Below are positions 1 to 9,229 of a DNA stretch of 64,000 nucleotides, piece by piece. The stretch is taken from the NCBI RefSeq assembly GCF_036850765.1, contig NC_089496.1, positions 102,882,267 to 102,946,266 on the forward strand. Direction: 5' to 3'. The translations under genes were made by a program, and so were the position numbers. The notes under the pieces were generated by a model that had not been told where the DNA came from, did no database searches, and was given only the letters and a program-made list of their open reading frames with translations. Origin of the DNA: Saccopteryx bilineata (lineage: Eukaryota; Chordata; Mammalia; Chiroptera; Emballonuridae). How positions within the stretch are numbered: the first letter of the stretch is position 1; every line of letters starts with the position of its first letter.

Positions 1-699
1 GGGTCAGCGCTGAGCCTAGAATGCAGGTGTCTGGATTCCCAGGCTGGTGCCCATTCAAGTGAGAAGTGAGTTCCTGCTACGTGCCAGGCTCTGTGATATC
101 CTCTTACCCCCCCCCCCAGTACAGAGGGGTGGACCCTGGGATGCCAAATCCCACTGGATGCCAGGCCAAAAGAACCATCTGAAAACCTCCTCGAGACCAA
201 AGGGCTCCCAGAGCTGCTTCTGCCCTGTGGCCCAGACATCCTCAGGGGCCGGTGCCCACGACCCTGGGACCATCACCAAATCCTTCGGGCTTAATGACCT
301 CCAGGTGGGGATGCCTCCGGCAGCCATATCACAGCCTGCTTTCCACAAAAGCCTTTTGCTTTCAGTTTACAAGAAGCCCGTGAGAGAGAGCAGAAGTCTG
401 TAGCCACTTTGCAGGGGGCAGAAATGGAGGCTCAGTGAGTTCAGACAGCCCCAGAAGGCCGCACAGCAATCCCACGGCTGAGCTCAGCTGGACCCCCGGG
501 GCTTCTGCCGTGGGGGCTCTCTGCAAGCCCTGGAGCAGGACCTCACTGCAGAGGTGCTGAAAAGCAGGGCTCCGAGAACCAAGCTCTGGGGTTGTTGGTG
601 CCACAAGGTGGGGGCCTGCGGGTCCCTGAGGAAGACTCCCCTGCCCCTAGGTGGGCCTGCCTTGAAGGGCGGAGCCCTCGCCCTCACTCTGGGCATTTC
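1..699. other. Upstream flank of the KCNK18 remnant, no gene seen
   Basis: GC-rich unique-looking sequence. The open frames here are short and overlap on both strands, and none resembles a known protein. KCNK18 exon 1 (N-terminus and first membrane helix) should lie upstream of exon 2. I found no text for it here, so it is either outside the window or decayed beyond recognition. A short C-run sits near 108-117. Confidence 0.5.
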
Positions 700-832
700 T
701 TTCTTGAGTTATGGAAGACAGGAAGCTGGGTCTCAGGAAGCTGCTGCCCAAGGCGAAGCCAGCGGTCTAGCAGGCCCGCAGGCTGGTCCTTCCTGAGCTC
801 GTTCTTCTGCTGCAGGGTCATCAGCACCGTGG
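700..832 (+). pseudogene. KCNK18: KCNK18 (TRESK) exon 2 remnant
   Basis: TRESK is a two-pore-domain background K+ channel of sensory neurons, regulated by calcineurin. This piece corresponds to the end of the first extracellular cap and the first pore helix. About 712-765 still reads like the family's EDRK...K segment. Then a TAG appears in that frame (near 768-770), and a frame change is needed to reach the pore-helix text WSFLSSFFCC...STVG (about 784-832), which is one residue shorter than in human. The splice donor after 832 (GTGAGT) is intact. The left border is approximate because the exon's acceptor is not clear. The family match is from recognition of the human protein; the breaks are seen directly. 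Confidence 0.82.
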
Positions 833-1732
833 GTGAGTGCAAGGGCAAGGCTGGGCCTGGCAGAAAGAGCTGGGGGGGGCGGGAGGGGGGGCAGGGCATG
901 CTGGGGACCCTCGGTGAAGACGCCGGGGTGTTCAGTCACTTCGTGTGGGGGGCCTACCCCGTGCCAGGCCTACTGTGCATGGGTGGGCCTGTTCCAGCTC
1001 AGGGGCACAGCCGTCCCTGCGCTGGCCCGTAAACGTCTGTGTGGGAATTAGAATGGAGTGCCCTTCCTTCCGGTGGGTGCCGCCCGCACCTGGGTCTAGA
1101 CCCCAGAGAGCAAGGTGTGAGCTGGAATTCAGCCTCGTCTTGCCCCTTGGCTGAGTGCTCGTGTACAAAATGCCATCTGTCAACAGTTCCCGCCAGCTCA
1201 GGCTCACGGACCAGACAGAAGAACCCGGGGCCACCACCCGTGGTCAGCGTGTGATGTGCGCAGGGTTTTGTGGGAGCACAGAGTTGGGGTGGCTGCCCCC
1301 GCCTTGGGGGAGGTCCGAGAGGCAGGACTCAAGGCTCCCTGGAGGGGATGACAGCCACAAGAAGTTGGAGAGAGGGAGTGGGAGTCACCAGGGTGACGGA
1401 AGGCGGGACATGAAGAGGGTACCCCAGGCTGAGAGAACCGCATGGGCAAAGGCCTGGGAGCCAAAGAAGTGCCAGGCATTATAAGGAGGTGATGTTAGGT
1501 CGGCATGAAGGGGGTGAGAGAGAGGAGGGACCAGACCGCAGGGAGCCCCTGCCAGCTAGGCTAAGGAGGGGGGTTCATCCAGAGGGCAGCGGGGAGCGCT
1601 GTCCAGAGAGGCGGATCAGAGCAAGGGGGCTGGGCTGAGAGTGTGGGGTCCAGTTTGGACTTTTTCTCCAGAACTTCAGGGCATTGAGCTGAGGCAGCGT
1701 GGCTAAGCCTCAGCACTCCTGCGTCTCGGACA

Positions 1733-1908
1733 AATGATTCTTTGCTGTGGGGGTCTGTCCTGAACATTGTAGGGTGTTTAGTGGCCTTCCTGGCCCGTGT
1801 CCACTGGATGCACCCACCTCTTCCCCTGCTGTACCCACCAGGTGCAACAACCAGAAGTGTCTCCAGGCATGGACACAGTTGCCCCTGTGGGGACCCACCG
1901 AACTAGTG
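1733..1908 (+). mobile_element. MER20-type hAT-Charlie relic
   Basis: The text around 'ctgtcctgaacattgtaggg' and 'caaccagaagtgtctccag' matches the remembered MER20 consensus with scattered substitutions and a diverged 3' end. It is a non-autonomous DNA transposon fossil shared by placental mammals. Borders are approximate. Confidence 0.7.
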
Positions 1909-2103
1909 CAATGGTTATCAAAGTGTGGTCCCTGGACCAGTAGTGTGTGCGTCACTCCAGGACGTGTCAGAAAGTCAAGGTAATTCTCAGGCCCCATGCT
2001 AGACCTTCAGAGTCAGAAACACTGGGTGTGGGGCCCAGCAGAGCTATGTTTTAACAGGTTCTCGAGGGTGATTCTGATGCCCACTAACGTGTGAGAGGCA
2101 CTG
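1909..2103 (+). mobile_element. MER5A relic (non-autonomous hAT-Charlie)
   Basis: The sequence runs from 'atggttatcaaagtgtggtc' through 'aattctcaggcccca' and 'gtggggcccagcagagctat' to 'gagaggcactg', which is the full order of the ~190-bp MER5A element with degraded terminal inverted repeats. It abuts the MER20 relic directly, so one may have inserted at the edge of the other. Confidence 0.8.
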
Positions 2104-2127
2104 ACCTGATGCAACTTTGTCCTCAGC

Positions 2128-2298
2128 CCTGGCTACACATAGAACCACCTGCATATCTTTTATAAGCTCCCCTGCTTGGACCCGACTCCATGCCAATCAA
2201 GTCAGAATCTCTAGGGACGAGCCCAGGCATCAGCCTTTCCCAGAGCCCTCCAAGGTGATTCTAATGGGAGTCCAGGCTGCGAACTACTGATCTAATGG
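2128..2298 (+). mobile_element. Second MER5-type relic
   Basis: Text such as 'tagaaccacctgcatatctt', 'catcagcctttcccagagcc' and 'ggtgattctaatgggagtcc' is typical of the MER5/Charlie family. It ends in a degraded inverted terminus ('gcgaactactg'). It is the third DNA-transposon fossil in a row; subfamily not assigned. Confidence 0.65.
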
Positions 2299-2829
2299 AA
2301 ACGCATTAGCCTGGTTTAAATTTCAAGAAAGTGATACTACTACCCACACTATAAGTCAATTAGGACATCGGGCTGTCCAGTAATTACCACTAGAAGAGAG
2401 TGTTGGGGAAAGTTCTGCATTGCCTGTAAGTCAATAATGGTGTTGGAAGGTCCTGCTGGCATTGCTGCTTCCTGCCCTACATCTCTGGGTCACCCGAAAT
2501 GCACCTGGCCTTGATGCTGGTGAAAGGGACACCTGACAGGTGTGACATCGGCCAATCCCCAGTCGTTTCCACTTGGGTCAGCCCCCTTGGGTTAGAGAGT
2601 GAAGAGCATGGGTTATTAAATACAGCCTAAGTGGGGTGGGCTGGTCATAGTGGAATGTAGCAATGCGTCAGAAGAAACGAGATGGTTTTCCATTACGCAC
2701 TTCAGCATTCAATAACTGGGCTCGTTAATACAGCCCCTCACTGGGGCTGGGTGCTCTCTGGGACTTGAGTCCTTGGTGCCTTTTCTAGAATGTGGCATTT
2801 GTTCTGGGCTGTGAACATATCCCACCCAT

Positions 2830-2913
2830 GCAAAGGTGGGCTTAGCAAATTATAGATAAAGTTTCAAGGCAGCCACAGAGACTTTATCTATAATTTGCTA
2901 AGCCCACCTTTGC
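2830..2913. repeat. Perfect 33-bp inverted repeat (hairpin)
   Basis: The left arm 2830-2862 is the exact reverse complement of the right arm 2881-2913, 33 of 33 bases, with an 18-base loop (2863-2880). The arm begins GCAAAGGTGGG. Pairing stops sharply at both outer ends (T at 2829 and C at 2914 do not pair). It has no A-box or B-box, no terminal duplication and no coding content. A template-switch copy event is a plausible origin; that is inference. Confidence 0.95.
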
Positions 2914-3734
2914 CGAGGAGAACACCGGGGTAGGCATGTTTGGGGGAGATCTTCAAGGGAGGGGTACACACTCTTGTTGGCTGTGGGCTGTGTGACCCTG
3001 CCCAGGTCACCTGACTTCCCTGTTCCTTGTCCATTAAATGTGGTAATAATGGTGGTTGCCAACATTAGGCGTTTTCTATGCAAGGAATTTTGACTCTAAA
3101 AGGCACTTTACTCTGTAAATCCCATAAGAAATGTGATATTCTTTTCTTTAAAAACAACAAAACATAAAAATCTGACCCTGGGTGCTCATCCTTGAGGCTG
3201 GGGGATTTCTACTGGAGAGTGTCTTCTGACTCCCCTAGAGGTCCATGAGAACTGGGGGCTTAGGCAGTGTCTGGAAGACAGGGTGGCTTGTCCATGGGCC
3301 CTCATGGCCACTGTTGACATCCTTAAGGGCGGATGGCTCTGTGGGGCCCGTGACAAGCTTGGGCATGGGGATTTTCACTGATACCCAAGGCTGGGGCTCC
3401 CCCGGGACTCCATACTTGGGCCTCTCTGAGCTCCTGTCCCCACAGGAGAGGCTCCAGGATCCCTCCCCTGCTCCGTTCACGCTCAAGAGGTCTCTCCACA
3501 CCCTCCTCCATGGCCAGAGTCAATTGCTTCCTTTGCCAGGATGGCCGTGGTTTTAGCACTGGAAGTCCCATATTCTGGGAAAGCCCTTGGTCCTGAGCAC
3601 ACTGGGCAGTCGGTCATTCTATCCATGGCCCACCTCTGTCACCCGTCTCCCCTCCCCCTTAGATCCCTCACCCACTGTGGTCACCACAGTGGTTCTGGGC
3701 CCTCACTGAAGCCTGGATGAGAGGCTGTCCTGTT

Positions 3735-3822
3735 CCCTGTTCCCAGCGGCTCCCGCCCTCCCCGCAGTGACTTCTGCAGTCTGCTGTCCCTGCGGGGAGG
3801 GCGGGAGCCGCTGGGGACAGGG
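3735..3822. repeat. Near-perfect 33-bp GC-rich inverted repeat
   Basis: The core arms 3742-3767 and 3790-3815 are exact reverse complements (26 bp). Beyond one mismatched position (3741 against 3816) another 6 bp pair (3735-3740 with 3817-3822). The loop is 22 bases (3768-3789). The stem is very GC-rich. It lies about 60 bp before the acceptor of KCNK18 exon 3, so if transcribed it would fold just upstream of the splice site. Confidence 0.95.
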
Positions 3823-3880
3823 AAGGGGAACAGGGTCACGGAACCCCTCGCACTCTCAGTGAGCCCGCGCTCTTTTTCAG

Positions 3881-4693
3881 GATACAGCCACATCTACCCC
3901 GTCACCCCGCTCGGCAAGTACTTGTGCATGCTCTACACACTCTTCGGCATCCCCCTCGATGGTTCTGGTCCTCACGGACACAGGCGACATCCTGGCGACC
4001 CTCTTATCCACGTCTTACAGTCTGTTCCAAAACCTCCCCTTCCTCCGCCCTCCCCTGGCCCAGCGTGGCTGCCGACTGCTGTGCAGGAGAAGGCTGGCTA
4101 CCAAGCCCAAGGACCAAGCTGTCCCCAGGATCGTCATCGATGCCCCAGAGGAGCCCCTGGGCCCCAAACCTGGCAGGTGTACCTCAGCCCCAAGCGGCAA
4201 CATGGAGCTGCTTGAGAGGCTTCTGGACAAGCGAAATCAGACACACGGGCCCCGCCCCCGCGGCCGTGGGAGGTGTAACTCTTGTCGAGGAGGCTCTCCT
4301 GCTCCATCGTCAGCAACCTGGATGAGGTGGGCTAACAGGTGAAGAGGTTGGACATGCCCCTGCCCGTCATCGCCCTCCTTATTTTCGCCTACATCTCCTG
4401 CGCAGCCGCCATCCTCCCCACCTGGGAGACACTCCTGCGCTTCGAGGATGCCTTCTACTTCTGCCTCGTCTCGCTGACCACCATTGGGTTTGGGGACACC
4501 ATTTCGGAACACCTCCACTTCTTCCTGTTCCTCTCCCTCTATCATCATCGGGATGGAGATTGTTTGTATGGCTTTCAAACTGGTGCAGAACAGGCTGATT
4601 AATGTCTACAAAAATCTCATACTGTTCTTTGCAAAGGGAAGCTTTAAGACCCCGCTCGAATGGGCAGGACTCCCCATCTCACAGGCGGCCTGA
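3881..4693 (+). pseudogene. KCNK18: KCNK18 (TRESK) exon 3 remnant, multiply broken
   Basis: This large last exon would encode the first selectivity filter, the big cytosolic loop, the second pore and the last helix. Recognisable pieces are [21 protein letters not shown] (3890s-3950s), [37 protein letters not shown] and AFKLVQNRL. The breaks are a 1-bp insertion near 3954, a roughly 13-bp deletion near 4281-4285 that shifts frame, an in-frame TAA at 4333-4335 where human has Gln, and a 2-bp deletion near 4541. The first filter would read GYS instead of GYG. The C-terminus after FFAKG is diverged. The acceptor at 3880 is intact. No open frame covers more than part of the exon, so this cannot make a channel. 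Human comparison is from memory. Confidence 0.93.
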
Positions 4694-6560
4694 GCTGGTC
4701 CCCTTGTGCTCTGGGGGCCGGTCCCCTTGTCCTCTGGGGGCAGTGTAGTTGAAATATGGCACTGCAACCTGCCGTCTAAGGCGTTGGGGCTTGGAGACAA
4801 ATCCTGCACGAGGGCTGATTTTAGTTTTGAGGCCCCGCAGAAACGTGGCCAATGCCCTTTGTATCAGGACATGAGAGAAAAACTGTTACCAATTTATTTC
4901 CCTGTCTTCCTACAGTTTGAACTTTGTGCTAAATTAAAACCTTCCTGAGCTGACCCCCCTGCGTGCCCCTAATGACACAGGGCTGGTCTGAGCAGCCTCT
5001 TTTAAATGGCTGCAGAGTGTGGGCGAGATCGGCCCCATTCCAGCCCGTGTATCATAGCTGATACCACTGAGTGGAACTGTCCCCTGTGTTCACAGGGGCC
5101 TGGGATATTTCCTGATTGCTAGAGCCTGTGCAGACCGGTGTGCTCACTCAGCGGCACGTGACTGGCACCTCCTGAACAAGTTGACATGTGAAAGTGTTGA
5201 AGCGTAGCGAATGGCATGGTCCATGAGAGGGTTGGCACTCATCGGCACTCATCCTGTGCCAGTCATGAGTGAGTTGGCACGTGTGACTGCTGGTCTGTGT
5301 GGCAGATGCTGTAGGTGCCCCATTGGGTTGGCCTGGTGCTTCAGCTCCCTTTGCCTGAGGACTTGCTCTGGGCACTGAAGCACGGACACTCATAGGCAGG
5401 CTAGAAGTACCAAGCGGTCCGGGCTCCAGGCTCTTGGGAACAGCCCTCGGCTAGTGGCTGATGGCACTCGGCCTCTTGCCTCCCCCATGGGATAACTGGG
5501 TCATGTCCACCACTGTCTCCCGAGCTCCCGGCTGAGCGGAGCTGCAGGTGTTCATGAGAACACCCTGTGTTGGCATCCTCCATCGCCCCGTCTCATTTCT
5601 CCACTTCTCTTGAGATCACCTCTAAATAACCCATGTGCACCTACACCCTTGTCCCAGAGTCACTCCTGGGGACCCCAGCCTGGGAGAAGATGTAACAAGT
5701 CAGAGTGTGAACTGGTTGGCGCACTCATAGTGTGTAGTACAAGAGTCTTACTGTTTTTCCGGTTGCTTATAAGAAATGTCTAATTTGAGAGAATCAGAGT
5801 TTCTTTGAAGAATCTTGGCGAAAAGCAACAAGCTGCGTCCAGTGAGGAGCAAAATCAGTCAGTCCCCAGGTAAGTGACGAATTGTGCCCCAGTGTATGGA
5901 ACAAAAAATTGCAAGAACCAATGAAAAATTCCAGGAGGTTCCAGTTTGAAAATAAAGGCAGTACCTATGTTTTCAGGGCCCTCCAAAGTTCAGTTCAACA
6001 GACACTGAGTGCCCGCTGTGCTCCGGGCTCCAGGGTGCGCCAGCTTCAGCCTCTTAAAGAGGAGGGAGTCCCAGGTGGTGGTGTCCGCTCAGCCGGGCCC
6101 TGCTGGAGCCAGGAGAAAGGCCCGTTCAAATGCAACATGGAGTTTATCAGGGACAGAAGTGCAAGTTGAAGGTCACGACCATTTGCTAGTGGGCAGGTAT
6201 TCTTCTGCAGTTCTGAGGACATGGCTCAGCAGAACCGCTCCTCGCTTGGTACCCCTCTACCCCATGCGTCCCATATTCCTGTCCTATTTTCTTCTCATTC
6301 CTGTGCAGGAATGTGAAGTCATTCGTTCTCAGCTTTGCCTGGTCACCCTAGAGCTCCAAGAATTCACTTGTCTCTGGGCACAGAAATCCCTGCCCGCCAT
6401 GCACAGCTCCTCTTGTACCTTCGTGGACCTGGACAAAGCGGTGGTGGAGGCACTGCCCCAGAGGCTGTGGGCATCCTCTAGACCGCTGTCCACCAGCCCA
6501 GCACGTGATATTGTTAGACCCCTCCACGCTTCCTTTTTTTTTTAACAGAAGAAGAAAAGG
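4694..6560. other. Intergenic, no gene recognised
   Basis: Unique-looking sequence between the KCNK18 remnant and the GC-rich block. It starts with a short direct duplication at about 4695-4739 (two copies of a GGTCCCCTTGT-type unit). Open frames are short and unrelated to known families. No repeat family was recognised with confidence. Confidence 0.4.
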
Positions 6561-7110
6561 AAACTCAGGGGCATTTAGCTCAAGATGACAGCCAAAGAGG
6601 TGGGGAGGTCGAGAATGAAGGGAATCGTTCCGATAGGCCCGATCCCTGGGACCACGGGGGCTACAAGCGCGGGCGTTGTTTGGGGAAGGGCCGCCCAGCC
6701 CGGCCGGCACTGCCAGGTGGGTTTGTGTCTCGAAGCGAAGCTCGTGGAGTGGGGGAGCTGATGGAGGAACCGCTGCCAACCGATCACCAGGATGGTGTCC
6801 GGCGGCGAGGCCGCCTGGGGCTGGCCGCCCCGGCTTCCCCGAGTGGCCACCAGGTGGAGCCGCCAGACCACGCGGGCCCTGCGCTCCGGGGCCGGCAGGT
6901 GGCGCGTCTACTGCTTTGCGCTCCGCGTCTCGCGCAGCGCCCGGCGCCTCCCGGAAGGGGCCTCTGGGAGAGGGGACAGCTCGGAACATCTGCCCTCACT
7001 GCCGTCCCTGCGGAGGAGACTCCTCGGACCTCTGTCCCCTGCCGCGGACACCGAGGGAAGCAGCACCTCGGACCATGTCCTCCCCAAGACTGTCCCTGTC
7101 CTTCCAATCA
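6560..7110. promoter_or_regulatory. GC-rich block with two CTCF-like motifs
   Basis: The block is locally rich in CpG compared with its flanks. Two 14-mers fit the CTCF core CCASYAGRKGGCRS with one mismatch each: CCACCAGGTGGAGC at 6847-6860 and CCGGCAGGTGGCGC at 6892-6905, both in + orientation and 45 bp apart. No splice signals or convincing open frame accompany it, so a regulatory island or boundary is more likely than a gene. Occupancy is inference. Confidence 0.45.
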
Positions 7111-7754
7111 CATGTCCTGCCAAACTTAGGTCAGGAAATGTTACCACAATTGATGTCCGGCTATTTAGTCCCCTTTCACATGGGTCACTTCCTGCTCTGA
7201 TCCATCAGCCTCACTCTGGAGGGTTAGACCTTCTGAAGCTCACAAGAAAGACACCTAGAAGTTTCTACAAGGTACAGATGCCCTGTCCCACCTAAGTCTG
7301 CAGGGTTGGAGATTCTGGGAGTAGCCCCCAAGAATGGCTGGGGTTTGCTGTGTCTAAAGCTGCCAGGTGATTGTCACCTGTTTGGGTTGGGCACCACTGT
7401 CTTAGGACAGGCAGGCGTCATAGGAAGGGGTTTGGGGAAGCCTGGTGCTTCCTGGGGGCGCTGTTGGGACTGGCCTACCTGGGTGCCAGTCCCGCTGTAG
7501 CCCCGCTCTGCTGAAGGACCCAGACCAGTGGGGGCCTGCTTCTAGGTCTCCCCCCAGAGGAGGGGGATTGGCTTGGGCAGCCCCTGTGGTCCTGCTCACC
7601 TCCGGGGTTTGGGTGTCCTGTCTTGTCATGAAAAGAGAGCCTGCTGCTTTGATGGGTGGGAAGTAGGAGTGACCCGGTTCCCCTAGGACACTGGCATGGG
7701 GCTGCTGGATGCATTGCTCTGACCTGGGCCTCTCAGTACTGACCAGAATGGCCA

Positions 7755-7905
7755 TGTGGCTCAATGGTGAAGACCTTTGCCTGTGAAGACAGGCTGCCTT
7801 GAATCTTAGCTGGTTTCGTTACCAGTCAAACTGACAGAAAAACAGTACTTGCCTCAAAGGTTGTTGTGAGGGTCTAACAAGATAATCCATGGGGAGTGCT
7901 GGAGT
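7755..7905 (+). mobile_element. MIR SINE fossil
   Basis: The text 'gtggctcaatggtgaagac' followed by 'cttgcctcaaaggttgttgtgagg' matches the tRNA-derived head and core of the ancient mammalian MIR SINE. It is substituted throughout and both ends are vague. Confidence 0.6.
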
Positions 7906-7939
7906 CCAGCACGCGGCTCTGTGAGCCCTTAGAAACATC

Positions 7940-9229
7940 CTAGCGTCCTCATTACTGGGAATAGGAGTGAAAAATGGCCCATTTCAACTGCTGGGCAAGT
8001 AAACACAGTATGCAGTCCTCCCACAACCACGTCTGAATTACAACTGAACTACAGAACCACCAGCATTCAGAACCATCTGAAACCTAGCTGAATTGGAAGT
8101 CCTACAACTAGGGAATCAGAGAGGAAGGCGTATGGAGACAGGTAGGAGTGGCGGAGATGCAGAGTGTGCTGGTCCCACACGCAGGTGTGATGGATAAAAA
8201 CCAGGAGTCCACGGCTGTGGAGCCTCCACCTGAAGAGCCAGGGGTCCCAGCCCCACACTAGGTCCCCAGCTCAGGGTTCCAGTGCCAGGAATGTTACAGA
8301 TGAGCTTGGGTTTTTGTTCTCTGGCATAAAATAATTTAGACCGAGGACACTAATGAAAACAAAGGCAGATGTATGGAGGATCTGCAGAGGGCGAATCTGA
8401 GATGGTATCCCAGGTTCTGCGTGCTGAATGTGGTGCTTAGGAGCTTTTGTCTTGGGGACATGGAAGTTGCTGGGGTTAACCAGTCAAGAAGTATTAGCAA
8501 CTTTTTTTTGGAAACACCGATGTCTGGGTGTACAAATACTGATGCCAAGGTATATGTCAGCAGAGCAAAGCATTCTGGGACTGTGTAGCACTTATTATGG
8601 GAAGCAGAAAGAGACTTTCCCAACCAGGCATTGAGGGTTTGTCTCTGTGATTTGTGGCTTGGCTTTAGACCTGATCAACTTAAAGGAGTCAGGTTAGTTC
8701 CTGGACCATTGTTTATTGCTATTGATAACTGCCACAGTTCTGGCAGGGCTTGACTCAGTGGAACAATTTTGGGAACACTTCTCTGCCTGTTTCTGAAAGA
8801 GAATTCCCCATTAACTTCCTGCTGTAAAAATAAGGAGGATTGAGACTGAGGAAGACAGGCTGCTAGAGTCCCGGGTGTTCCTCTTAAAGGGCCTGCAAAC
8901 GAACTTACTTGGACTCACTCCCTCTGAGCTCCAGTGCTGGGGCAGCAGGTCGAAAGGCACCAGGGACATATGGGGAGGAACTAAATTGTCTTGTATCAAG
9001 AAAGGAGCAGTTTTCTTCCAGAAGTAGTGCTTGCATTGTTCCTTTGATGAGCTCTTCCCCCACAGAGCCAGCAGGTGGCGCCATATCTGCATCTCAATCA
9101 ACCCCACTCACACTGTTCCCCTTGCCCTGGGGATACCCTGGGGCCCCGCCCAGTTTTGGGCCCACCCAAGCTGTTTCTGGTGGCTTTTCCATACCAAATG
9201 CCTGACTTGGCTCATTCTTTAGATTTTCC
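7940..9229. other. Intergenic, repeat-like text of unclear family plus a CTCF-like site
   Basis: About 8010-8280 resembles the 5' region of LINE/HAL1 elements but I cannot assign it firmly. The rest shows no gene. It includes the strong CTCF-like motif at 9068-9081, listed separately. Confidence 0.35.
9068..9081 (+). promoter_or_regulatory. Candidate CTCF site, full core match
   Basis: CCAGCAGGTGGCGC fits the core consensus CCASYAGRKGGCRS at all 14 positions. It has the same orientation as the two weaker motifs 2.2 kb upstream. Whether CTCF binds here cannot be judged from sequence alone. Confidence 0.5.

Larger units (their letters stand above)
833..3880 (+). other. KCNK18 pseudogene intron 2
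   Basis: Non-coding interval between the two recognisable KCNK18 exons, bounded by GTGAGT at 833 and a polypyrimidine-AG acceptor ending at 3880. It contains a MER20 and two MER5-type DNA transposon relics (1733-2298) and two long inverted repeats (2830-2913 and 3735-3822), listed separately. I see nothing convincing in the rest; the short open frames look random. Confidence 0.7.

Noticed and set aside
3881..4693. KCNK18 breaks as sequencing errors
   Set aside because: There are several independent lesions, including a roughly 13-bp deletion, a substitution stop and a changed selectivity filter, in sequence that otherwise looks clean; neighbouring SLC18A2 and PDZD8 have no frame errors.
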